Shown: positions 1 to 11,139 of the stretch, one piece after another
Position numbering within the stretch: position 1 is the stretch's first letter
Layout: every line of letters starts with the position of its first letter
Origin: Diabrotica undecimpunctata
Taxonomy: Eukaryota; Arthropoda; Insecta; Coleoptera; Chrysomelidae
Length of the DNA stretch: 64,000 nucleotides
Direction: 5' to 3'
NCBI RefSeq assembly: GCF_040954645.1
Contig: NC_092806.1
Location: 115,178,458-115,242,457, forward strand
Notes under the pieces: model-generated
What the model saw: only the letters and a program-made list of their open reading frames with translations
Databases searched by the model: none
What the model was told of the DNA's origin: nothing
Translations under genes and position numbers: made by a program

Positions 1-345
1 CTTTTCAGATCAGAATAAACATTCAAATTAGTAACTAACACTCTAATTTAATAAAATACACAATTCAAACAATATATTATTATAACCCCACTTATATTCG
101 TAAAAATTCTTAATATGACACTTGGAGTATGTATAGTTGGTTGCCTAGTCACATGGCTCACTTAAATCTATTTACAACATTAAAATACAACTTTTTACAC
201 TTATTATATGCTAATTTATTAAAAATGCCCTCACATAAATATATTTTTATTAAATTCTCTAGTATATAACTTATTTAAAACAACCAAATATCTAATATTA
301 TGTAGTATATAACTTATAAATTATTTTCTATAAACCCTAATTGTC
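1..345 (+). repeat. Dispersed repeat, copy 1
   Basis: This stretch reappears in inverted orientation at 15895-16229. Shared blocks include the outer end CTTTTCAGATCAGAAT, the phrase GCACATGGCTCACTTAAAT (with one difference) and the inner TCTAGTATATAACTTA. The copies differ at many scattered positions and by small indels, so the duplication is old. No reading frame is visible. Both copies end next to a TA tract. The copy begins at the window edge and may be cut off there. Confidence 0.75.

Positions 346-348
<3 letters not shown>

Positions 349-378
<30 letters not shown>
349..378. repeat. (TA)n microsatellite
   Basis: Uninterrupted TA dinucleotides between the dispersed repeat and the foldback element. 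Confidence 0.97.
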
Positions 379-381
<3 letters not shown>

Positions 382-498
382 AAAGACTACGACCGTCAAT
401 TTATATTTCTAAAGTATTCAACTAGTGAATTCAGAGGTTTAATCGGTCATTCAGGTTGGCAAATAAAAAAAAGAAGTCAACTACTTCATAAGTTTATT

Positions 499-538
499 GA
501 AGACGTTTCGCTTTATATTTCTAAAGCTTCATCAGTTC
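499..538 (-). ncRNA. Hammerhead ribozyme motif, type I minimal (left arm)
   Basis: On the minus strand: GAA (538-536), core CTGATGA (535-529), stem II AGCTTTA/TAAAGC, GAA, self-complementary ACGT, C17, then TTC (501-499), which pairs with the GAA before the core. This is the order expected of a type I hammerhead with an extremely short stem III. Known members of this form cleave best as dimers, because ACGU can pair with a second copy of itself. It differs from the right-arm copy in the stem II loop, where the stem is kept. Confidence 0.75.
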
Positions 539-1253
539 TCTAAAATATAACAAATGACATTGAGTTTATAAGAAATACAGATATAGTTCATAACTTACAA
601 CTCAATATGTAGTATGTTATCGATGTTATCATATCTACTGTACACTTTACTCCTTATTTAAAACTAACTTAACCAAAAAAGAAAAAACAAAAAACAAAAA
701 CAAAAAACACACAAACTTTGCAGAAAATAATGTTCATATTCGTAGATATGAATATTTAAAAAATTTTATACGAACATTTGGCTTCATTTAGATGGTTCTC
801 CACTGAAGACCAACAAAGTTCTGATTTATTGCAATCTAAACAAACAACTTGACGCGATACCGAAAATTATTTTAAGGGCATTGTCTCAAACCTTGGAATT
901 TGGTGACACATGGCCCTTAAAATAATTTTCGGTATCGCGTCAAGTTGTTTGTTTAGATTGCAATAAATCAGAACTTTGTTGGTCTTCAGTGGAGAACCAT
1001 CTAAATGAAGCCAAATGTTCGTTTAAAATTTTTTAAATATTCATATCTACGAATATGAACATTATTTTCTGCAAAGTTTGTGTGTTTTTTGTTTTTGTTT
1101 TTTGTTTTTTCTTTTTTGGTTAAGTTAGTTTTAAATAAGGAGTAAAGTGTACAGTAGATATGATAACATCGATAACATACTACATATTGAGTTGTAAGTT
1201 ATGAACTATATCTGTATTTCTTATAAACTCAATGTCATTTGTTATATTTTAGA

Positions 1254-1293
1254 GAACTGATGAAGCTTTAGAAAAATAAAGCGAAACGTCTTC
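1254..1293 (+). ncRNA. Hammerhead ribozyme motif, type I minimal (right arm)
   Basis: GAA (1254-1256), CTGATGA (1257-1263), stem II AGCTTTA/TAAAGC (1264-1270 and 1277-1282), GAA (1283-1285), palindromic ACGT (1286-1289), C17 at 1290 as the predicted cleavage base, and TTC (1291-1293) pairing with GAA. All invariant core positions are present. Stem I is only three pairs, so activity is uncertain. Confidence 0.78.
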
Positions 1294-1386
1294 AATAAAC
1301 TTATGAAGTAGTTGACTTCTTTTTTTTTTTATTTGGCAACCTGAATGACCGATTAAACCTCTGAATTCACTAGTTGAATACTTTAG

Positions 1387-1388
<2 letters not shown>

Positions 1389-1441
<53 letters not shown>
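1389..1441. repeat. (TA)n microsatellite
   Basis: A pure TA run that abuts the end of the foldback right arm. Confidence 0.97.
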
Positions 1442-1444
<3 letters not shown>

Positions 1445-1659
1445 GTTTGGTGCGGTAGAAATGTAAAAATAAATTAGTTGGTATATTCGGTTTGTACGCG
1501 TCTTTTTAGGGGTAAACCGCTCGCTATAGCTATAAACATATTTTATATTACTTTTTCATAATATGAAATACATCTTTTTTATTTCGTTTAAGTACCCATT
1601 TAATTGATCTGATTTTGCCAAGTTGTAAACATTTTAAAAATTTATTCTGGTAAAATATA

Positions 1660-1860
1660 ATGAATCGTAATTTAATTTCTGAGGCATACCGTTCAAGAAT
1701 TATCGCCTTAGTTGAAGAGGGCCATTCACAACGGTTCGTGGTGAAAAGAGTGGGTGTTTCTCAAAGTGATGTCTCACGGATGTGGAATAGGTTTCTAGAG
1801 ACAAATTTTATACAGGATAAAGGTCGCTCTGGTAGACCCCGAGTTACCAATAAGCAACAG

Positions 1861-1948
<88 letters not shown>

Positions 1949-2679
1949 ATTCTTCTATGTCGGCACCAACCCTCTAAAGAGACTTCAGGCATGCTACATG
2001 TATCCGAGTATCCTTGGCTACAATAAAAGAATAATTTTAGAGTCAGGTTTGAGGAGTCGTCAACCAATAAGAGTTCCTCAGCTACAACCTAGACAAGTTT
2101 TGCACCGCCTCCAGTGGGCTTAACAACACATACATATCCTTCAACAGTTTTGGAATTTTGTGCTTTTTTAAAACGAGACCAGAATCTGTTTAAATAGTGA
2201 TAGCCGGCGAATTCGTATTTGGAGAGAGCCAATAAGAACTGCACAACTAGCAGATGCTCGTCCCATACTTCCTTTCGGGGGTGACAATGTTGTTTTAAAC
2301 AGATATTATGGCAGGTGGACGCACAAAATTGGTGGTTATTATGGGAGTCTAATAGGAAAAAGGTACATTACGGATTTGGATTTTAGAACCTCATATGTGA
2401 TTATGACGAGTATCTTGAGAAAAAAAGTATTCGCCCTTTTGAGTGGCCTGCGATGTCTCCAGACATGAACCCCTTTGATCATGTATGGGATCTGCTCTCC
2501 AGGGCTGTCCGTCCATGCAGGCAGGAATCCTCCTAGAACCCATCCTAAGCTTACAATTCCCTGTTGTAGAGAAGACTTTAGATAATCTGCCACAGGAAAT
2601 GATTGATCAAGTTGTTAGCAGTATTAGAGCTGGAATCCAGGCTTACATTATTGAACGTGATGGAAATACACGATATTAA
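1660..2679 (+). pseudogene. Tc1-like transposase, dead
   Basis: The first 68 residues form the N-terminal paired helix-turn-helix region of a Tc1 transposase: a helix around LVEEGHSQRFVVKRVGVS followed by the GRSGRPR linker. A (TA)n tract then splits the gene. Beyond it (about 1975-2130) come the residues TIKRIILESGLRSRQP, typical of the second DNA-binding half, and then the catalytic domain. The first catalytic region reads LF-stop-NET instead of the usual F-S/T-DE. The second catalytic block cannot be found. The third reads SPDMNPFDHVW, with D where Tc1 has E. The C-terminus (about 2550-2679) ends in GNTRY. There are several frame changes. No confident TIRs were found. This is a non-functional fossil. 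Confidence 0.85.
1864..1946. repeat. (TA)n inside the Tc1 gene
   Basis: About 80 bases of pure TA interrupt the Tc1-like coding sequence, giving a meaningless Ile-Tyr run in frame. The tract expanded, or was inserted, after the transposase lost function. Confidence 0.95.
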
Positions 2680-4736
2680 AATTGTTCAATACATTTTAGT
2701 TTTAATTTTTTTATTGATTAAAAAAACAGTATTTCTTTTAAAACAAAAAATATCTGTCAATGTTATGATATTTTTTTACGAATAATCTACAATAGTAGTT
2801 TCTGAAAATGGTTAATACTAGCGAATATTTTGGGTAATGCACTTTTGAAACCGTGTGTATAACATTTCGTTAAAATTCTAAAATCTACATTTTTGTTTTA
2901 CTCTTATTTATTTACATGTTTCCTCTAATCTAAAAAGATTATTTAGAAAAGTGGTGCAGATTTTTAATACAGACATTTTGGTACCAAATTTGACAACGAG
3001 TTATACTTAGGTCCTGGTCATCTTTTTGGGGGTTCGCCGCTTGCCTATACTGGAAGTAGATCTATGTACCAGTTAAGCTGATGGGACGAGAAATAAGACT
3101 ATTGCAAAAAGACTATTGTGCACAATATAGCATCGAACTATTTGTTAACTGAAGTGCAAAACGATAAGTGGAGATACGAAGACCGGGCCAAAGAAACCCT
3201 TATACACACGTAAGGTTTTCACCTAGTTTTCTCGTTGTCTTGAGATTGTATCTATGTATCTAGCGGTAGATAGTCACTTAGGACAATTTCACGTTCTTTA
3301 ATAATTTTCCTTGACAAATAAACTTTGAATTACCGTTGGTGAATGTTTGTTTTCACAAGCACATATGTAAAATCCTCCTTGATTATAGTTTTATAACAAA
3401 TATATACCAGAAACTTTAATGGATAAGTGAAATACCACCAGATCCACAACAGATAATCACACTCCTATCAAAGCAACTGAGGAGGATAGCCGGACCGAGA
3501 ACTCCACAGACAATGCCTCTCATGGATATAGAAAATAAAGTCGGCCTCTTTTGATTTACCAAGAGTCGCTTGTTATATTGTGGTAACTCGAGTGAATACC
3601 GATCCGATGAACATAAGAATCTTAATTTTTTTCATATTTTCAATTTTCCGTAAAAATTGCCATGCACGCTCGGATTAAAACTTTTTTTAATGTCAAATTT
3701 TAGACTTTTTAGATGTGTTGTTACCACCGCGTAGTAAAGATAAGATAGGTTTATACAGAAACAAAAAGCAAAGTAATACATTAGAGAAATTAATACACAG
3801 AAATTAAACAGACAATTGTGAGTAAAAAAACCTTTTTAGATATCTCGTACATAAGATTAAGGTACTATGTAGGCTATTCGACAGGAGCATTAAGAGGAAG
3901 ACACGATACTACATATTCTAAAGATTCCGTTATTCATTTTTAGATTAACTTTATTGTAATTTAACCATTAATATTGAAGTGAGATACTTACTCGTTATCA
4001 CGACACTACTAAATTATAAAACAACAGGATGTTAAAATTATTCTCAATTTGACTCCTGTTGTTTTACTAGAGTGATTTATGGTACTTGTGTGCAATTAGG
4101 GATCTTGCATGGTACAATGAACATGAACACATGTGATCATTGTACTACTGTGATTGTACCATGTGGATCTTCAGTATACTATTACATTTCTGTCTTCATT
4201 AGATTTGGTGATGATAATCCATAAACAGTAGCATACTAAGATTTGTAAGGATATGTTTATTAGTTTTGAACTTAGGAAGTATTTTGTATTATAACCGCAA
4301 TGAATATAAACGAATTTTGGTAGATATAGTATACACTGAAAAAAAAATCTAATAGAAGTTTCTTACTAATTTTATATACTTTTTAAGTTATATTTTTTCA
4401 TTTTTAAAAAATGTGACTTTAAATCTAAATGGGGTAGATGTTATTTTGTGAGGCTGCTAAAAACACTGCATAAAACGCGAAAAGCAGACCGATATAATTT
4501 TGGTCAAAATGCTGCAGTTGCAATAAAATAATTTTTTATTAATTATGAGTCAAATTTAATCAATTCATAGTGTCTTATAGCTAAAAATGAAATATGCATA
4601 TCAAAAATGAAATAGGCTTACCATAATTATGAAACTCTTAACCGGGACAGTAAATGGTGGAAAGGGTAAAGTATAAAAAAACTATTAAGCTGCTGTTAAA
4701 AGTTTTTATTAATAAAATACCAATTTTTTGTACCAT
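2680..4736. other. No gene recognised; small hairpins
   Basis: No coding region or known repeat was recognised in this 2-kb stretch. Two small inverted repeats stand out near 4020-4160: AAACAACAGGA with TCCTGTTGTTT, and ATGGTACAAT with ATTGTACCAT. A 33-base phrase at 1500-1531 is loosely repeated in the same direction at 3020-3050, on either side of the Tc1 relic, but the identity is weak. Confidence 0.6.
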
Positions 4737-6500
4737 TCATACTTCTCTCTTGTACGTAATTGTATTTTTTTCGTAAAAATCGTTACATGTCATATTAAAG
4801 TTTAATTTACAGTATACTATTGCTTGTACGGTAGACTCCAACATACGGCTTCTATCATCCGACCAAATATGTTTCATCATCGAGAAGACACGCTCCAAAG
4901 GAGCGGAGGTGCCTGGTAAGCACAAAATATATTGCACCATTTTTACCAGGTTGGGTGTATCGATGTGTTGTTCATAAAACTGTTTAAAGAGTAGAACCCA
5001 TTTGTCAACATAATCAATTTGTATCGTCGTGGAATTCCATTCATCATTCTTTGATGCTATAAAAACTTTCGTAAGTGACAGCTCGTCAAAAAGGTTGTCA
5101 GTATTAATATTTTGTCGATCGTCCGAACCGTGTATTTTGTTTATAATTTCAGCAGATCCTTCGATTTCGTCCCATTTCAATACGTGATTCAGTCCAATCC
5201 ATTCAAAAGTGTCGGCTCCTCCAAAATTGTCTTCCCACAATTCAATGTATGAAATGCATCCTCGGTAAAAATCAGTAACTTCTGTTTGAAATTTGTCAAT
5301 ATCCTGGCTACTACCAAGATTCTTTAATAATAATTGTTTCGCTCTTTGTGGTATACAATTGCTGTCCATGCGTTCTTGAAGATTATATTTCAATCTTTTT
5401 AATTCCAAAATAATGTCAGTCGCACTTGCTTCACTTTTTTCCATGAGTAGTACGGTCTTAAAATTATTTAATTGTCCATGCACAAACCAAAAATATAACT
5501 CACCCGTTTCACTTTCAAAAAAATCTCGCATTGCACATGGACAGTTATCTTGGGACAGGAAATATGCTTTTAGTCCTTCGAATATATTTAGAATTTTCTC
5601 AATTGCCGGCAAAAGAGAAAGAAATCTAATACCTCCACCATGTTGGTTTAGGTTTTTATAGTTCACTTCTACACATTCACAGAATTCCTTCAACTGAGTT
5701 ACTCAAACTGTGTAGATATGAAAATGTTTATATATTTTGACAACTAGTGCTTCAATTTCGATTGGTAAACCATCCACAGCATTTTGAAGTGCATTGTGTA
5801 CAATACTCCGAGTTCTTGTTTAAGTCTTGTGTAAACATTATTTTGTCCTCTTCTATGCACACCTCCAAAATTTGTATTACAATTGTCGCCACAAAATGCA
5901 GCTACTTTTTCTATAATGTCATGACGACGTAATGTTGAAATTATATTTTGAGTCAATATTTCCTGTCTCACCCTGAACGGACTCAAAATTCAATAGTTTT
6001 ACATGTACACCTTCTAATGGTGAAAAGTATTTAACAATTAACATCGGTGCCAATTTGATGTGCTTTTTATTTGAGGTGTCGTTAGTAACACTTACGAAAA
6101 AAGCCAAAAAACGACATTTAAAATGATCGCTTCACATTTGGTTCTCGCAACCCCAAATTTTGATTAAAAAAATTTTGAAATCAATTTCTACGTACAATCA
6201 GATGTTTTGAAGCTTATCATGCATTGCCGTGTGATAAACGAATGTGGCCTCTTTAGCTGTAATAATTAAATCGTTTTGAATGGGATCATTATTTAAAAAA
6301 AAATTTTGATAGAAGAAGTACTTGCAATCGCCGTTACACCAGTCTTGTGTTTTGCACACTTTAAGTGATCTTTAATATCTGCTCGCATACCGTGTGCAAT
6401 TAAAAATTCTGAAAAACAGTGCTGGCATTTCACCCTGCTATTGTCACTACGAAGCTGTTTTATAAAAGGATAATATTTTTCAAGTTCTCTTGTGAATTTG
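4737..6500 (-). pseudogene. hAT-family transposase, dead
   Basis: Read on the minus strand. About 6500-6340 encodes a BED-like zinc finger (KCQHC, then IKDHLKCAKH). About 6107-5744 encodes the start of the RNase H-like domain, with TNDTSNKKHIKLAP and then CGDNCNTNFGGVHRRG, which matches the DN.N..FGG signature of this hAT subgroup. A 318-residue open frame (5693-4737) ends in the hAT dimerisation region, with GTSAPLERVFSMMKHIW near residue 260. Frames change between the three blocks, so the gene is broken in at least two places. A 14-base inverted match (AGGCTTACCATA core, about 4611 and 6982) might mark element ends, but no 8-bp target duplication was identified. Confidence 0.85.
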
Positions 6501-6905
6501 TAACTTCTTTTCGGTATTTTAAATCAAACACAGCAATTAAATAAAACACAAAGTGTTTTCGTATTTTACCACTGTTCACAAAAAAACAAAATGTAATCGC
6601 ACTGCAAATGATTAGGGTAAACCGAGATCTGTTTTTTTTTAATTTATCAATTCTTGATTTTTTTAATGTTTACATTCGTTAACGACTCACTAAAATAATG
6701 TGATTAAGAAATGTGATACGGTGAATTGCTGAATTGGTCATTTTGATGATTTCGAGAATTAAGCACGTCTTGTGTGGGAACCCTATTAAAATATCTTATC
6801 AACCAGATGTGCAGTCATCATTATTAGAATTGTTTATATAATACGAACGTGAATAATCTTATTTATTATCAGTAAATATGAATCCAGGAGGAAAAAATCA
6901 TTCCT

Positions 6906-7320
6906 GTGAAATCACTTAACAAAAATTCAAAATTACGACAGTTTTTTCAAACCGCGACAAACTGTCAAACCGGGACGTATGGTAAGCCTATGCATATGCA
7001 GCAAGTGTACCACGCTCAACTGAGTTTCAGACAACAGAAGTCAGGTGAATCTCTTCAAGAGTTATATTCCGATATTATACACCTAATCAGATTACCCTAT
7101 CCAACAACACCGGTTGACTTTATGGAACAAATTACTGTCCACAGTTTTGTAGATGAAATACGAGATACCGAAATGCAGCAGGTTTTGAGAATGAGTAGTA
7201 ATAAAACGTTGGGACACGTATTGGCCCATTTACTGGAGTACTTATCTCTCAAAAACGATTATAGAAGTTTTGTTAGGATCTTTTGTTATGAAATTTGGGG
7301 TCTTACAGTCAAAGTTAACA
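6906..7320 (+). pseudogene. Retrotransposon gag fragment (Ty3/gypsy-like)
   Basis: The open frame resembles the gag capsid region of Ty3/gypsy-type elements: RQQKSGESLQELYSDI, then a leucine-rich stretch, YPTTPVDFMEQITVHSFV and DTEMQQVLRM. This pattern of a GESLQEL helix followed by a conserved Phe-Val-Asp segment is recurrent in insect gag proteins. No zinc knuckle, protease or RT follows, and the tail after about residue 120 looks like random extension. It is an orphan fragment. The neighbouring LTR-like unit runs on the opposite strand, so it is probably not its partner. Confidence 0.6.
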
Positions 7321-7470
7321 AATCTCTGAAGGAAACCAAAATATGCCACAACGGTCGCCTAAATAAATTTTATATCACGAAACATTTTTTGGACTTTTAA
7401 AAAATTATTTAATTTCGAAAATACAAACAGCAAAGTAACGTGCTACAATTTTAATTATAATGAACAAAAT

Positions 7471-8418
7471 ATAAAGAATGAAAAATTGTTTTATAAGATT
7501 AGTAACTGTTGACTCAGTGAGAACGTGGAAAAACCTCGGGACTCGCTGACTCTGTTGATACTGCATGTGCAGGAATTCTTATCGGCTCTTTTAGTTGGAA
7601 CTTGAAACCTGATACCCTGGGAATCTTCGTTATAAGTCAGCTTGGTTGGTACAATGCACATAACAACTCCGTCTTTTACATGAAAGTTGGTGCGTCGCAG
7701 CCATTTTTAGACTGTCTATTTGTTGGTATTCAGTTGCATTTGCTCTTCTTCGTGTACGGAGTCGCTTAGGGGATACTGGGTCTTCGTTGTGAAAGGATTT
7801 TTCCATTCCTGACGAAGGCTGTCTCTGGGTGTCTTGGTGGAGAGGGCGGTTGGTCATTGTCATTGGTATTGCCAATTCCTACTTTTTATCATCTCTTGGA
7901 TATGCATTTACATGTGATGTAAAGAAAAACATAAGGTAACAATGATGATTATTATTAAGATCGTGAACCAGCTCATATGTTGGTTAACGAATGGTTCATT
8001 GATTAGTTTGTCGAGTTCTTCACTGATTGAGTTTGTGATGGGCTCTCTCGAGGTCTTCAGTATTGATCTTGCTAAGCTTCAGTGGTTTTAAGTCAGGAAG
8101 ATGGATCTTATCTGGGAAGTGCTTGGATGGTATTTGGACTAGGTGATTTTTGTAAGTAACGTTGTCATGGACGTCGATCAATTTCTGGGAGTGTACTTTT
8201 ATACTACCAATAAAGGCATCAATAAAGGCATATAAAGAATGATAAATATTTTTATAAGAATGGTAACTGCTGACTTAGTGGGAATGTGGAAAAACCTCGG
8301 ATCTCGCTGACTCTGCTGATACTGCATGTTCAAGGATCCTTATAGGCTCTGGTAGTTGAAACTTAAAACCTGATACCCTGGGATTCGTCGTTATAACAGC
8401 TTGGTTGGTACAATTCAT
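7471..8418 (-). mobile_element. Deleted LTR-like unit with paired direct repeats
   Basis: Two direct repeats of about 185 bases, 7471-7658 and 8235-8418, share most positions, including GTGGAAAAACCTCGG, CCTGATACCCTGGGA and CAGCTTGGTTGGTACAA. The 576 bases between them contain minus-strand open stretches: about 60 codons from roughly 8200 to 8020, and 7875-7630. They lack recognisable domains but are lysine- and histidine-rich, like the tail of a retroelement polyprotein. I infer an LTR retrotransposon that lost most of its interior. A simple segmental duplication is the alternative. Confidence 0.5.
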
Positions 8419-8789
8419 ATGACATAAATATCTACCTCTAAAATCCTTCGATGCGAAAGAAATTACTCGTTGACGATAACAAAAGGAGAAATATTACCTA
8501 TCCATGGTTATAATGACGTGAAGTTCCAACTCGGAGAGTATTCTACTACAAATTACTAGTACCCTAGTGCACGCATCAGGTGTAACCATGCCCCTCTGCC
8601 CCATTCCTTTTGTGAGCTGATGCCCAGAAAATGTACTTTGGGCGTATATTTGGGTACCATATGGTCAGAAATCAATTTCATTTATAATATTTCTACGAAA
8701 GAGTAATTTACATTCAAGTGTTAAAAAAACTAAAGTGTCTTACTGAAGGTTAGGTTGTTAGGTCTAACAGAAATACTAGTGTATATTGA

Positions 8790-8880
8790 TTATTAAAACA
8801 CCAGCAATATCAGGAATATCTTAGGATCACCTTGGATAGAACGCTCACATTTAGAGAAAACTTCAGCGAAAAACGTATCG
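8790..8880 (+). pseudogene. Jockey-like RT scrap
   Basis: One short frame reads EYLRITLDRTLTFREN, matching the conserved YLG-T-LDRTLT segment that follows the RT palm in Jockey-type non-LTR retrotransposons. The same motif recurs at about 28960. Nothing else of the element is recognisable here. The rest of 8419-9272 shows nothing I can identify. Confidence 0.6.
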
Positions 8881-9272
8881 TTGACACTCACCAAAACCAA
8901 AAAAATGCATATATCAGATACAGTCAAGCCCACCCCCACCATAAGGCTACCATACTTAGTAATAACGAAAAATAGCTCAATTCAATTCGCGACAGAAACA
9001 TGTATTAATTAAAGAATAAATGGATAATTTGAAACTTTTAGTCTACCATGATGTTCCGGGTATCGATGTAGAAACAAACAATTTGGTTGACTAAGGAAAA
9101 AATTACTGTAATTATACTGTAGTTACTGGTCATATGCTTGACTATAACAAAGCTCACATTTTGGCACAGACTGATAACTACAAAAGTAGATTATTTCTTG
9201 AGATTTATTACATTAACAAAAATAAAAACACTTTAAATTATAAAACGGACACTGGACAGTTAAGTAACATGT

Positions 9273-9280
9273 ATTGTAAT
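9273..9280. repeat. 8-bp target duplication, left (ATTGTAAT)
   Basis: ATTGTAAT lies directly outside the left TIR and is repeated at 13068-13075 outside the right TIR. Eight bases is the target duplication length of P elements. Confidence 0.9.
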
Positions 9281-9749
9281 CAATGACGTATAATATATAG
9301 ACTAAGCAGTCCCATATTCTCCCTATATAATCGGGTGTCCTAAAGATCTCCGCTCAAGGTATGTTTACCAGAACAGCGGCGTGCTCATTTCTATTTTAAT
9401 GACAATAATTATTTTTTTAATTAAAATTAAATATTTATGATTTTTTTTTGTGTTCTCGTCTATAAGAGAAAAAATTATTTTTATAATGTTTGTAAAGTAC
9501 ATTACCTGAATTTTAATCATTTTACCAACAGGAAATATTGAAGTTTTGCCTAAAGATTCAAAATTCTCATTTTTTAAATTGTATTAGGAACTATTGATTA
9601 TTATTTAGTGTGAAGGAAATTTTGATTAATAAATCTAATCAGGTTTGCATTTTTATTAAGTGTTGCGAGTTTATTTAGAGAGTCGAAAGATTGCTAGAAG
9701 TCTATAAATAGTAAGTGAAAATTTATATCACGTTCATATCACTTTTCAA

Positions 9750-9905
9750 TCAGCTGTGTTGGCATCTATGGTTGATTTTCTTTTTCTGAAGCCTGGCGGA
9801 TATTGCCCTAGTATATTTTCTGTAATTTATCTATTTCCCAATGTGCTTGATAATATTTTGTATGTGGTGTTCAATAACATGATTCCTCTGCAGTTACTGA
9901 TATCC
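9750..9905 (-). pseudogene. RTE-like RT fragment inside the P element
   Basis: The minus strand reads CRGIMLLNTTYKILS and, after a degenerate part, QYPPGFRKRKSTIDAN. These match the NYRGI-LLNT-YKILS and GFR--RST-D blocks of RTE-type reverse transcriptases. Stops occur between them. Weakly similar sequence continues to about 10060. It is a secondary insertion, or patch, within the 3' part of the P-like element. Confidence 0.65.
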
Positions 9906-10596
9906 TTCGGTCTCCTTTTTTAATATCGTTATTAGATGACCCCGTCTCCACTACATCAGTATACTTTCTGAGTTCCCTGTATTTTTTATTAGTTTAAGAA
10001 TCCAGTGCATCAAATTGTCGTCTTAATTTTTTATTAATTCATTTTTTATCATTTCCTGGTGGTTTTCACTGTTGCAATAATTTCCTTGTACTCTTATAAA
10101 GCAACTTTTGAAGTTTATATTAAGGAATTAGGAGGAAAATTAAAAGGTTACTTGAGTGCAAACAAACAACAAACTTTTGAATTCTAATATCGTGTTTTGT
10201 TGTAATGAATTAAAAATAAACAAAAAAACATCAAATCAATTATACATTTTTAACAAAAAACATACAAAAGAAATAAATCATAAAACATTTTGCAACACAA
10301 TTAGTAATTGAATTAACGCATTAATGCACACAACGTAATAAATACAGTTTTAATTATTTTCTAAGACATACAATATGTTGTATATAAAGATATAATATGT
10401 TATAATAATAAATAAGTTGTGTACCAAAGACTTCTATAATTGTAATGGTGGTGTGAATATACATAATAGGACAAGATAATGCCCTGCCTAAATCGCACAG
10501 GCCGATCAGTTTTACATCATTTTTAGGTAAGAGGAAAATATGGTAATTTTCCTTCCAGCACACTCCAAAGAACATTAAATAACCTTAGTAGGTAGT

Positions 10597-10960
10597 ATGA
10601 CATGGAAAAATTCTCTATCAATCTTAGTAAAACATGTAGGAGTAATATTAGATAAGCAGCTTACATGTAACGCCCAGTTCAAAAGAATAACCTACAAAGC
10701 AAAGGTTTCCCTTTCTACATGTCAAAGAGTATGTGGGAAAATTTGGGGTTTGAAACCCAAACCGATGTACTGGCTATATATGACTAGTCAGATCTATGAT
10801 TACGTACGGCGCACTTATATGGTAGTTTAAATAACAACAAAAGACCACTTAATAGAAGCTGAATAAGCTTCAAAGACAAGCATGCTTAATCATAACACGA
10901 GCAATGTTGACTACCCTAACTGCCTCATGGAGGTCATGCTTGATCTCTCTTCATTACATA
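10597..10960 (+). pseudogene. Jockey-like RT thumb fragment inside the P element
   Basis: Residues KHVGVILDKQLTCNAQF followed by CGKIWGLKPKPMYWLY resemble the region after the RT palm in Jockey and I type elements (YLGV-LD--L, then WGL-P---YWLY). The frame closes at 10830. Related residues (LQRQACLIITRAMLTT) continue in another frame to about 10930. The direction is opposite to the P-like gene, consistent with a separate insertion. Confidence 0.65.
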
Positions 10961-11139
10961 TATGGATGGAGAAGGATGTGAAGATAGGAGCATACAGAAG
11001 GTGGATAAGATGTCAGGAAGCAGGGAACAGGATACCTGGATCAAATCTGGAGAGATAATTAAAAATTACCGAGATTTGGAAATAGTACCAGATGCAATGC
11101 AACCTAAATATAATTTTGTAAAATCGTTTACCATCCTCT

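Larger units (their letters stand above)
403..1394. mobile_element. Foldback element carrying hammerhead motifs
   Basis: The left arm (403-878) and right arm (914-1394) are nearly perfect reverse complements over about 475 bases, separated by a 35-base spacer (879-913). Arm differences are few, for example one base near 770 against 1024 and one in the hammerhead loop, so it is not an exact copy. There is no coding capacity. Each arm holds a hammerhead ribozyme motif pointing outward. TA tracts lie on both sides. Hammerheads of this minimal kind are known from Penelope-like retroelements, so I infer two head-to-head copies of a retroelement-derived terminal unit. A sequencing foldback artefact is possible but is made less likely by the arm differences. 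Confidence 0.8.
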
